This document shows positions 8,704 to 15,981 of a stretch of DNA of 64,000 nt, piece after piece (within the stretch, counting starts at the first letter, position 1; each line of letters starts with the position of its first letter). This DNA is from Flavobacterium hibisci (lineage in GTDB: Bacteria; Bacteroidota; Bacteroidia; Flavobacteriales; Flavobacteriaceae): assembly GCF_020026925.1 (NCBI RefSeq), contig NZ_JAIQDW010000020.1, positions 1 to 64,000 on the forward strand. Direction: 5' to 3'. Position numbers and translations under genes: made by a program. Under the pieces are notes generated by a model. The model was not told the DNA's origin. It did no database searches and saw only the letters and a list, made by a program, of their open reading frames with translations.

Positions 8704-9465
8704 ATGTTCGGAATCTGCAATTTAGCCATAGTACCCGTTCGATCTGAAGCAAGTGACAGGAGTGAAATCGTTACACAACTTTTATTTGGAGAACATATCG
8801 AAATTTTAGAACGTAAAAATCAATGGGCACGAATCAGGATTCAGTTTGATGATTATGAAGGCTGGGTAGATTCTAAACAATATCAGGAAATTACCAAAGA
8901 GCAATTTAATCAATTAAGCAAAGAAGCCATTATCTTAAATGCCGATTTGATTGATTATATCACAGCACCGGATAATTTATTGCTTCCTATTCCGCTTGGC
9001 GCTTCATTATCGTTTTTGAATAACAGCGAAATCAACACTTCAAATTTTGATTTCGAAGGAACAAAAACAAGCGGCATAAAACCTAAAAGTGCTCTTATAA
9101 ACACCGCGTTTATGTACCTAAATGCACCTTATCTTTGGGGTGGAAAAACGCCTTTTGGAATTGATTGTTCAGGCTTTACACAAATGGTTTACAAATTAAA
9201 CGGCTATAAAATTCACCGTGATGCCTCTCAGCAGGCCCGTGATGGAGAACCTTTAAGCTTTATTGAAGAAAGTGAACCGGGAGACCTAGCCTTTTTTGAT
9301 AATGAAGAAGGAAATATCATTCATGTCGGAATCATCATGGACAATAATTACATCATTCACGCAAGTGGGAAAGTCCGCATCGACCGTCTGGACCACCTCG
9401 GAATTTACAATCCTGAATTAAAGAAACATACGCACAACCTCAGAGTAATTAAGAAGATTATTTAA
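8704..9465 (+). CDS. SH3 - NlpC/P60 (C40) cell-wall peptidase
   Basis: This 253-residue protein has an N-terminal bacterial SH3-like domain (residues about 5-65, LLFGEHIEILERKNQWARI then GWVD). A C-terminal NlpC/P60 domain (about 135-253) carries the catalytic Cys in IDCSGFTQMVY, the His in HVGIIMDNNYIIHASG, and a third polar residue further on. Such enzymes cleave gamma-D-Glu-diamino-acid bonds in peptidoglycan stem peptides, often during recycling (YkfC type). No signal peptide is visible at this start, which suggests cytoplasmic action on recycled peptides. It ends 38 bases before the next gene. Confidence 0.85.
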   Translation: MFGICNLAIVPVRSEASDRSEIVTQLLFGEHIEILERKNQWARIRIQFDDYEGWVDSKQYQEITKEQFNQLSKEAIILNADLIDYITAPDNLLLPIPLGASLSFLNNSEINTSNFDFEGTKTSGIKPKSALINTAFMYLNAPYLWGGKTPFGIDCSGFTQMVYKLNGYKIHRDASQQARDGEPLSFIEESEPGDLAFFDNEEGNIIHVGIIMDNNYIIHASGKVRIDRLDHLGIYNPELKKHTHNLRVIKKII

Positions 9466-9503
9466 ATTTCCATTTTTCGCGTAGCAACTTCTAAAAAAGC
9501 AAA

Positions 9504-10556
9504 ATGACTAAAATTGAATTATCAAAAACAAGCTTTCAAATTAATGGTACAACCATCGAATTCCCAATTGACATTACAATTTTACAAGAAGCTTTAGGAA
9601 ATTCCAGATACGTTAAAAAAAAATACAATCATATCTACACCTGGGACGATCAAGGAATAATGGCTTTTTCAAAAGAAGGAAACAAAGTAGAAAGTCTTGC
9701 GATTGAATTTAAAGTTAAAGAATATGATTATTGTGCAAAAAACATTTTTACAGGAGAATTTATTTTTGACGGAGAGGATTTGTTTCAATACTACAACAAC
9801 AATAAGAACCAGCTTGTAAAACTTTTTAAAGGTGACAGAAGCGGTGCTTTTATCCTAAACGGAATTAGCGTTTGGTTTGATAAAGAAGACGGCAAAATCA
9901 CAAGTTTAAGCATTTCTCCACGTGAGGAAGAAGAAAAAAAAGTTTCAGCTTCTGTTGATCCTGAATTCAAATTCTTTGAACCACTTTGGAAAGAATGGAT
10001 TTCTGAAATCAATAAAATTGTTTCTGAAAACAATGATTATTACAATCTTGCAGAAGGAATTTCAGAAGAAGACATAAATAATCATTCGGTTATTGAAAAT
10101 GAAATAAAAATTCCTCTTGCGCTAGTAAATTTCTACAAAGTACATAACGTTGATTATGATGCTGTAACTTCAACTTTTCAGATTTTAATCAATAATTGGC
10201 CTTACGAATTAATTCCTTTTCAAGACATTGCAGAAGAATGGAATTCGATTCAAGATTTACAATTCGACGAAGACGATTTACCGGAACAGGAAATTGATTT
10301 CGAAAAAATCAATACAGACAATTACGCCAATCCAAAATGGATTCCGTTTGCTACGGGAAGAAATGGCGATTATTTACTTTTTGACACCGATCCCGCTTCA
10401 AAAGGAAAATATGGACAAATCATCGAACTTCAAAACGAATCGTGGGAAAGAAATATCATTGCTGATTCATTAGAAGAGTTAATTCAAAATGAAATCAGTA
10501 ATTTAAAAGCGGGTAAAACTGAACATTTTAGCTTTATAATAGAAAAAGAAAATTAA
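9504..10556 (+). CDS. uncharacterised protein with C-terminal SMI1/KNR4 (SUKH)-like domain
   Basis: This acidic 350-residue protein has two parts. The N-terminal 130 residues are beta-rich (SFQINGTTIEFPIDI, HIYTWDDQGIMAFS) and resemble the DUF7738 type. Residues about 200-345 resemble a SUKH/SMI1-KNR4 domain: IPLALVNFYKVHN, a LIPFQDIAEEWN motif, then KWIPFATGRNGDYLLFDTDP and GQIIELQNES. SUKH proteins often act as immunity proteins against secreted toxins or as adaptors. No toxin gene is next to it, so an immunity role is only possible. No signal peptide. It follows the NlpC/P60 gene by 38 bases in the same direction. Confidence 0.65.
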   Translation: MTKIELSKTSFQINGTTIEFPIDITILQEALGNSRYVKKKYNHIYTWDDQGIMAFSKEGNKVESLAIEFKVKEYDYCAKNIFTGEFIFDGEDLFQYYNNNKNQLVKLFKGDRSGAFILNGISVWFDKEDGKITSLSISPREEEEKKVSASVDPEFKFFEPLWKEWISEINKIVSENNDYYNLAEGISEEDINNHSVIENEIKIPLALVNFYKVHNVDYDAVTSTFQILINNWPYELIPFQDIAEEWNSIQDLQFDEDDLPEQEIDFEKINTDNYANPKWIPFATGRNGDYLLFDTDPASKGKYGQIIELQNESWERNIIADSLEELIQNEISNLKAGKTEHFSFIIEKEN

Positions 10557-10564
10557 TTTTTTCT

Positions 10565-10640
10565 CTCACAGATAACGCGGATTTATTTTTAAAAATCTGT
10601 TTAAATCTGCCAAAATCATTTAAAATCTGCGTGAAAGAAA
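10565..10640. repeat. short dispersed repeat (CACAGAT...AATCTGCGTGAAA)
   Basis: The text CTCACAGATAACGCGGATTT ... AAAATCTGCGTGAAAGAAA is an imperfect inverted repeat between two convergent genes. Its right half recurs near 15831-15859 (AAAATCTGCGTGAAACAAA). It may also act as a terminator here. Confidence 0.5.
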
Positions 10641-10644
10641 AAAA

Positions 10645-11490
10645 CTAAGCACTCAACCGAATTGTCTTTCTAAACTCTGAAGGACTATATCCTTTCTGCT
10701 TCCTAAAAAACTTATTAAAGTGGCTTTCATCCGTAAAACCAAACTCATACGCAATTTCATTAATACGCTTATCGCTGAACTGAAGTCGATGTTCAATCAG
10801 TTTCGTTTTGTAATTACTGATGTACTGTTGCATCGTTTCGCTGGCATGTTTCTTAAAATAACGCCCTAAATACGTATTCGAAATTCCGAAGTAATAGCTA
10901 ATTGATTCGGCTTTAATCTTTTCCGGATAATAAATATTGTTCTGAATATATTGAAGAATATCCATCGCTTTAGCCTCAGTATCAATACTAACCTGCTCCG
11001 GAAGATATTTTGCAATATTTCTCGCTACAATTATAATCAGTGTATTGACTAATTGCTGAATCAATTCCTGATTGTAAATATCCTTATCCTCCTTTTCCCG
11101 GCAAATCGCTTCAATCATCACTTTAACCAGACATTTATCCGGATCATTTTTCAAAATGCAGCCCGGCTGATGGTTCGCATTTTGCAGAATATATTCCAAA
11201 CGCTGAATACTTTCGTTCTGCAGACTTGAATTTTTCAAATAAATGTCATTGAATCTCAAAAAGAAAAATTTCGTTTGGGTTTCAATCGTGAAATTATGAC
11301 AGTCTTCGGGCGTCAATAAAAACAAATGTCCCGGATCATACCTAAATATATTTTTGTTGATACATTGCGAACCTGTACCTTCCAAAATATAAACCAGTTC
11401 GAAAAAATTATGTCGATCACCTACATCCGGATATTCGTCCAGTGTTTCAAACGAAACCGTAAAAGGCTCATATAAATTTTCTTTTTTCAT
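10645..11490 (-). CDS. AraC-family transcriptional regulator
   Basis: The protein has 281 residues from the ATG at 11490. A longer frame begins at TTG 11523 but would start upstream of the likely transcription start, so the ATG is preferred. Residues about 1-150 form a cupin-like sensing domain (RHNFFELVYILEGTG, LLTPEDCHNF). The C-terminal 100 residues contain two helix-turn-helix units: SISYYFGISNTYLGRYFKKH and INEIAYEFGFTDESHFNKFF, the AraC/XylS signature. It is divergent from the aldo/keto reductase gene and probably controls it through direct repeats between the two genes. The inducer is unknown. Confidence 0.88.
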   Translation of the reverse strand: MKKENLYEPFTVSFETLDEYPDVGDRHNFFELVYILEGTGSQCINKNIFRYDPGHLFLLTPEDCHNFTIETQTKFFFLRFNDIYLKNSSLQNESIQRLEYILQNANHQPGCILKNDPDKCLVKVMIEAICREKEDKDIYNQELIQQLVNTLIIIVARNIAKYLPEQVSIDTEAKAMDILQYIQNNIYYPEKIKAESISYYFGISNTYLGRYFKKHASETMQQYISNYKTKLIEHRLQFSDKRINEIAYEFGFTDESHFNKFFRKQKGYSPSEFRKTIRLSA

Positions 11491-11510
11491 ATAGAAATTA
11501 TTTGAAGATG

Positions 11511-11572
11511 CAAATATACCCAAAAAAGGTAAAAATATACCAATTAATAATCAAAAAAACAGTATAATTTTG
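11511..11572. promoter_or_regulatory. divergent promoters and AraC-type direct-repeat operator
   Basis: Two copies of AAATATACC lie at 11512-11520 and 11533-11541, 21 bp apart (two helical turns), the usual geometry of AraC-family sites. On the minus strand one copy overlaps TATATTTG (11511-11518), the -7 element of the regulator gene, with TTG 22 nt further upstream. On the plus strand TAATTTTG (11565-11572) precedes the aldo/keto reductase gene but has no TTG at the right distance. The repeats then sit just upstream of where polymerase would bind, as an activator site would. Confidence 0.55.
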
Positions 11573-11603
11573 CTTTATCAATTTAAAACAAAAAATCACC
11601 ATC

Positions 11604-12590
11604 ATGGAATATAGAAAATTAGGCAACTCTGAACTTGAATTATCAACAATCACTTACGGTGCTTTTGCAATTGGCGGAACTATGTGGGCAGGAACAGATA
11701 AAAAAGATGCAATCGACTCTATTCACGCCTCAATCGATCACGGGGTTACCACAATCGACACTGCTCCTTTTTACGGATTTGGTTTAAGCGAAGAAATGAT
11801 TGGCGAAGCTGTCAAAAGCCACGATCGCTCAAAAGTTCAGTTATTGACTAAATTCGGTTTAGTTTGGGACGGAAGCAACAACGGAAAAGGCGATTACTTT
11901 TTCGATGCCGATGACAACGGTAAAAAAGTGCCGATTTACAAATATTCATCCAAACAAAACGTAATCAAAGAGATCGAAGAAAGCTTGAAACGTCTTCAAA
12001 CCGATTATATCGATTTACTCCAAATTCACTGGCCTGACATTACAACACCAATTTCTGAAACTATGGAAGCTGTTGAAACGCTAATTCAACAAGGAAAAAT
12101 CAGAGCTTTCGGAGTAAGTAATTATAATGTTTCACAAATTCAGGAAGCACAAAAAACAGTTCAGGTAGTTTCTGATCAGGTTGCCTATAGCATGCTAAAC
12201 CGCAAAATTGAAGAAGAACTAATTCCTTTCACCGTGGCAGAAAATATCGGAATCATTGCTTACAGTCCAATGGAAAGAGGCTTATTGACCGGAAAATACT
12301 TCTTAGATAGCAAATTAAAAGAAAACGACCACAGAAACGGTTATTTCGGAAAATTCGATTTACAGCAGGTAAAAACCTTAATCGAAGAATTGAGCTCTTT
12401 AGCACATTCAAAACATGTTTCAATTTCGCAATTGGTTTTACGCTGGACGACGTTACAAAAAGGAATTGCGGTTGTTTTAGCCGGAGCCAGAAATGCAGAA
12501 CAAGCCATCTCTAACGCCAAAACAATGGATTTCGATTTATCCCCTTCAGAATTAGAGTTTATCAATCAGGCAATTGCTAAAATAAAATAA
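11604..12590 (+). CDS. aldo/keto reductase
   Basis: This 328-residue TIM-barrel oxidoreductase uses NADPH. The catalytic tetrad is visible: Asp in TTIDTAPFYGFG (about 52), Tyr in the same motif (about 57), Lys in LLTKFGL (about 82) and His in LQIHWPD (about 140). IRAFGVSNY and AYSPMERGLLTGKY follow. The C-terminal VVLAGARNAEQA binds the cofactor phosphate. It resembles the general-stress or YajO/IolS-like group; the substrate is not predictable. It is divergent from an AraC regulator with shared regulatory DNA. Confidence 0.9.
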   Translation: MEYRKLGNSELELSTITYGAFAIGGTMWAGTDKKDAIDSIHASIDHGVTTIDTAPFYGFGLSEEMIGEAVKSHDRSKVQLLTKFGLVWDGSNNGKGDYFFDADDNGKKVPIYKYSSKQNVIKEIEESLKRLQTDYIDLLQIHWPDITTPISETMEAVETLIQQGKIRAFGVSNYNVSQIQEAQKTVQVVSDQVAYSMLNRKIEEELIPFTVAENIGIIAYSPMERGLLTGKYFLDSKLKENDHRNGYFGKFDLQQVKTLIEELSSLAHSKHVSISQLVLRWTTLQKGIAVVLAGARNAEQAISNAKTMDFDLSPSELEFINQAIAKIK

Positions 12591-12598
12591 TCTTTAAA

Positions 12599-12805
12599 CA
12601 TATAGAAACATAGAATTTCCTTGTAAACAAACATAGTCTGCTCAATCTTGTCATTCCGAGGAACGAGGAATCTTCGCGAGAAACTCTACAAAGATTAGCG
12701 ACTCTCTATGCGGAGCTACTTACGGAGATTCCTCGTTCCTCGGAATGACAAACTTTGAGAACTTTATGCGAAAAACTAGTTTTTAAAACCTATGTTTCTA
12801 TGTAT
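12599..12805. repeat. nested inverted repeats after the aldo/keto reductase
   Basis: An outer imperfect inverted repeat (ATATAGAAACATAG at 12600-12613 and CTATGTTTCTATGTATT at 12790-12806) encloses a 104-bp palindromic element. This is one repeat inside another in a non-coding gap of about 350 bases. Confidence 0.55.
12648..12751. repeat. palindromic dispersed repeat, copy 1
   Basis: TTGTCATTCCGAGGAACGAG opens the element and its near-exact reverse complement (CTCGTTCCTCGGAATGACAA) closes it, over 104 bp. Three more copies of the same family are at 15696-15799, 18276-18368 and 20817-20920. There is no coding capacity. It looks like a small MITE- or REP-type element; the transcript would form a long hairpin. 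Confidence 0.85.
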
Positions 12806-12837
12806 TAAAAACAAATTCACAACAATTAAAATAATTT

Positions 12838-12925
12838 GGGTGTGTCCCTCCGGGTCGGGCTTTCGGCTATATCTTTTGCTCCATTTCATTCCACAAAAGG
12901 ATATCGCCTCAATCCCTCACACATC
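12838..12925. repeat. dispersed repeat of the GGCTATATCTTTT / AAAAGGAT type, copy 1
   Basis: The element contains GGCTTTCGGCTATATCTTTT, a central arm and ACAAAAGGATATCGCCTCAAT. A second copy is at 17278-17370 with the same order of blocks (CGCTATATCTTTT, hairpin, AAAAGGATGCCGCTCC). It lies just upstream of the mdaB-like start and makes the longer upstream reading frame of that gene implausible. Confidence 0.6.
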
Positions 12926-12947
12926 AGTTTTCACAAAAACAATTAAA

Positions 12948-13553
12948 ATGAAAAAGATATTTATAATCAACGGCGGACAGAAATTCGCACATTCAGGAGG
13001 ACAATTCAATCAAACCGTTCAGGACTGGACAGTTGAATTCCTTTCCAAAAACAATAATTACGAAATAAAAACAACTCATATCGAAAACCAAATTGATCTT
13101 CAGGAAGAAGTAGAAAAATTCGTTTGGGCAGATTTAATTATCTATCACACACCGGTTTGGTGGTTTCAAATTCCAAACCTTTTCAAAAAATACATTGATG
13201 ATGTTTTCACACACGGACATAACAACGGAATCTACAAAAGCGACGGAAGAAGCCGTGTAAATCCCGACATCAATTACGGAACCGGCGGACTTTTACACGG
13301 ACGCAAATACATGCTTACCACCAGCTGGAATGCTCCCGCAATGGCTTTTACACTTCCGGGAGAATTTTTCGAAGAAACTTCTGTTGATGATGGCGTAATG
13401 TTTGGTTTTCACAAAATGAACAAATTCACAGGAATGGAAAAAGTAAACGGATTTCATTTTCATGATGTCGAAAAAGGCGCAACACCTGAAAATATTGTTA
13501 TCTTTAAAGAAAATTACACCAATCATTTAAAAGAAATTTTTAAAACTTTATAA
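12948..13553 (+). CDS. MdaB-like NAD(P)H:quinone oxidoreductase
   Basis: This 201-residue flavodoxin-fold protein begins MKKIFIINGGQKFAHSGG. The reading frame is open back to 12792, but that part is repeat DNA, so the ATG at 12948 is chosen. Features of the MdaB family are visible: phosphate-binding residues after strand 1 (GQKFAHSGGQFNQT), HTPVWWFQIPNLFKKYIDDVF, and GGLLHGRKYMLTTSWNAP. It would reduce quinones with two electrons using FAD and NADPH, in the cytoplasm. Two bases separate its stop from a YgiN-like monooxygenase gene, the same pair as mdaB-ygiN in E. coli, which supports a quinone redox role. Confidence 0.88.
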   Translation: MKKIFIINGGQKFAHSGGQFNQTVQDWTVEFLSKNNNYEIKTTHIENQIDLQEEVEKFVWADLIIYHTPVWWFQIPNLFKKYIDDVFTHGHNNGIYKSDGRSRVNPDINYGTGGLLHGRKYMLTTSWNAPAMAFTLPGEFFEETSVDDGVMFGFHKMNKFTGMEKVNGFHFHDVEKGATPENIVIFKENYTNHLKEIFKTL

Positions 13554-13555
13554 TC

Positions 13556-13834
13556 ATGATTTCAATTACTGCCATTTTCAAAGGTAAACCGGAACATAAC
13601 GATCAAATACAAAAGATGATGCGCCATCTTGTTACTGAGACCAGAAAAGAAGCTGCCTGTGTCCGTTACGATTTACATACATCCGAAAATGTATTCATCA
13701 TTTGGGAAGAATGGAAAGACCAGCCAGGACTTGACATACACAATTCACAACCCTATTTAGCCGATTTTATTTCTCAAATCAGGGATCTCGTTTCAGATCC
13801 GATACAGGTTTACAAAACGACCCAGATTTTATAA
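13556..13834 (+). CDS. YgiN-like antibiotic biosynthesis monooxygenase (ABM) domain protein
   Basis: A single ABM (dimeric alpha-beta barrel) domain of 92 residues. Typical pieces are FKGKPEHNDQIQKMMRHLV near the start, EAACVRYDLHTS, and FIIWEEWKDQPGLDIHNSQP with the conserved His. In E. coli the homologue YgiN works on menadiol/menadione next to MdaB. Coupling here is tight (two bases), so the two products probably act together on quinones. The exact substrate is unknown. Confidence 0.82.
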   Translation: MISITAIFKGKPEHNDQIQKMMRHLVTETRKEAACVRYDLHTSENVFIIWEEWKDQPGLDIHNSQPYLADFISQIRDLVSDPIQVYKTTQIL

Positions 13835-13842
13835 ATATTATT

Positions 13843-13922
13843 CCTGCAAGGTTTCCAAAACCTTGTAGGTATGCTATAACCTTCTAAAAAATAGACCTAC
13901 AAGGTTTTGGAAACCTTGCAGG
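13843..13922. repeat. perfect 28-bp inverted repeat between convergent genes
   Basis: Arms at 13843-13870 (beginning CCTGCAAGGTTTCC) and 13895-13922 are exact reverse complements with a 24-nt loop. Each arm is itself built of AAGGTTTTGG-like blocks. It lies between the stops of the ABM gene and the methyltransferase gene and may terminate both transcripts. Confidence 0.85.
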
Positions 13923-13935
13923 TCAAAATAAAACT

Positions 13936-14643
13936 TTATTTTATCCCTCCAAAAGCCCCGAAACACATATTCTTATGTAAAATTTCGACTTTTGAGAAAC
14001 CCACTTTTTTCATCAAATCCAATTGATAATTCATTGATCTTGGCGAATCTTCCTTCTCAATGTAATCCAACACTTTCTGGCGATACTCAGCCCCTCCTAT
14101 TCCTTCCAAATATTCGCCATAACGCTGCCAGGTATATTCATTCAACAAATCTGTATCTTGCGTGATCAAGTCAGAAATCATCAAACATCCGCCTGGTTTC
14201 AATAATCTGAATAATTTAGCAAAAGTCGTTTCCCAATCGTTATCATCTCGTAAATGATGCAAAACAGCTCCTGCCAAAATAATATCAAAACTATTATCTT
14301 CTAAATCTATTTCGCGAATATCTCCTTGTTTAACTCGTACTTTTCCGTTTGTCACAGCCGAAACTCTTTCAAAAGCCCGATCCAGCATTGGCAAGCTCAA
14401 ATCGACCAAAGTGCAGTTTAAATTCGACACTTTAGATAACATCATTAAAGTGTAATTTCCGGCACCACAACCTACATCCAAAACAGTTGCAGCATTTGGG
14501 ACAATTCGTTTTGAAGCTTCGGTTATTAATTCCAACGAAATGGTAGCGTCGATTGTGGCAACCTGCCCTGTTTCTAAATTTGAGAATCGTTCGACATCAT
14601 TGTCAAATCGTTCTTTGATTTCTTCGATAGTTGATTTTTTCAT
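13936..14643 (-). CDS. class I SAM-dependent methyltransferase
   Basis: This 235-residue protein has the Rossmann SAM-binding motif VLDVGCGAGNYTLMML (about 70-85), an acidic end of strand 2 (CTLVDLSLPML), and motif IV/V (DIILAGAVLHHLRDD, KPGGCLMISDLI). The type resembles UbiE/small-molecule methyltransferases; the substrate is unknown. It is cytoplasmic and divergent from a LysR regulator 149 bases away, which may control it. Confidence 0.85.
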   Translation of the reverse strand: MKKSTIEEIKERFDNDVERFSNLETGQVATIDATISLELITEASKRIVPNAATVLDVGCGAGNYTLMMLSKVSNLNCTLVDLSLPMLDRAFERVSAVTNGKVRVKQGDIREIDLEDNSFDIILAGAVLHHLRDDNDWETTFAKLFRLLKPGGCLMISDLITQDTDLLNEYTWQRYGEYLEGIGGAEYRQKVLDYIEKEDSPRSMNYQLDLMKKVGFSKVEILHKNMCFGAFGGIK

Positions 14644-14792
14644 CTTTTAAGTTAAAGGTTATAAGTTAAACGTTAGAATTAGTTTTACGTTTTACATCTA
14701 ACTTCTAACATTTAACATCAATCCAAAACTACCTCTTTCATAAATACTTTAAAAATACTATTTTTATCAATTAATAATACTTTAAAAGTATC

Positions 14793-15671
14793 ATGGAATT
14801 ACGTCACTTAAAATATTTTCTGGCTGTTGCCGAAGAACTAAACTTTACCAAAGCGGCAGAAAAACTCTTTATTTCTCAGCCACCATTAAGCCGGCAAATA
14901 GCCGAATTAGAAGAAGAACTTCAAGCAAAGCTTTTTATTCGAAATAACAAAAAAGTGGAATTGACCGAAGCTGGAAAATATTTTAAAGAAGAAGTAACCG
15001 CACTTTTTCAGAATCTGGAACGCATTGCTGTGAAAACAAAAAAAATTGCTGAGAACGTTTCAGGCGAATTCAGAATTGCTTACATCAGTTCGATTAATTC
15101 GTCTGTTATTTCCGATCTAATAAAACATCTGAAAGCACAATTCCCATATGTTAATTTCAAGCTTTTCGAAGTATCAACTACCAAACAAATCGACGCTTTA
15201 GAACAAGGAAAAATCGAGATGGGAATCATTCGGTCACCAATTCATTCACCCAAAATAAAATCGCATTTATGGTTTAAAGACGGCTTTTCATTGGTTTATA
15301 ATAAAAACACTTTTCAGATAAAATCAGAAACCGAAATCTTAAAACTACAAGATGAAACGTTTGTTTTTTTCAATAAAGATTACGCACCGCATTATCATGA
15401 AGTTTTACTAGAACTTTGTGCTTTTTATGGCTTTACGCCGAAGATTATTCATGAAGCAAACAATATTAATTCAATTGTACAACTGGTCAAAAACGGATTG
15501 GGGATTTCGATTGTACCTTCTAACATTGCAAAAAACAATTCCGATTCGGAGATTGATTTCATTGAATTGAAAAAAGTAAATCTATTTACAAATGTTTCTT
15601 TAATAACCTCAAAAGATGATCTTTCTGAAATCACGCAGTCAGCTGTTAAGTTTTTATTGAAAAAAGGATAG
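14793..15671 (+). CDS. LysR-family transcriptional regulator
   Basis: This 292-residue protein has the classic N-terminal helix-turn-helix (MELRHLKYFLAVAEELNFTK, AAEKLFISQPPLSRQIAELE, residues 1-60) and a C-terminal periplasmic-binding-protein-like effector domain (about 90-290). The divergent gap contains TACTTTAAAAATACT and ATACTTTAAAAGTAT, AT-rich near-palindromes that could be its binding sites. It probably regulates itself and the divergent methyltransferase. The effector is unknown. Confidence 0.88.
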   Translation: MELRHLKYFLAVAEELNFTKAAEKLFISQPPLSRQIAELEEELQAKLFIRNNKKVELTEAGKYFKEEVTALFQNLERIAVKTKKIAENVSGEFRIAYISSINSSVISDLIKHLKAQFPYVNFKLFEVSTTKQIDALEQGKIEMGIIRSPIHSPKIKSHLWFKDGFSLVYNKNTFQIKSETEILKLQDETFVFFNKDYAPHYHEVLLELCAFYGFTPKIIHEANNINSIVQLVKNGLGISIVPSNIAKNNSDSEIDFIELKKVNLFTNVSLITSKDDLSEITQSAVKFLLKKG

Positions 15672-15695
15672 TTCACAATAAAGTAACCATAAAGC

Positions 15696-15799
15696 TTGTC
15701 ATTCTGAGGAACGAAGAATCCCCACAAGTAACTCGACAAAGATTGGATTCTCGCAATGGAGTTACTTGTGGAGATTTCTCCCTCCGGTCGAAATGACAA
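15696..15799. repeat. palindromic dispersed repeat, copy 2
   Basis: It begins TTGTCATTCTGAGGAACGAA and ends CGAAATGACAA, 104 bp. Internal arms include CCACAAGTAACTC and GAGTTACTTGTGG. Same family as 12648-12751. It lies just after the LysR stop codon; the rest of the gap up to 15981 contains one further copy of AAAATCTGCGTGAAA and otherwise nothing recognisable. Confidence 0.85.
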
Positions 15800-15981
15800 A
15801 CCGTATAAATATCTGTCTAATCATATTAAATCTGCAAAATCTGCGTGAAACAAAAAAACTAATGAAAAATTCATGGCCATAATAAAAATTCGTTACAAAT
15901 TAGTACAGAAATCCACACCATAAAAAGAGAACTTTTAAATACCTTAGCAAATTATAATTCCACTCAATAAAATCAATAAAA

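Noticed and set aside
12792..12947. N-terminal extension of the MdaB-like protein
   Set aside because: It is translated repeat DNA; family similarity starts at the ATG at 12948.
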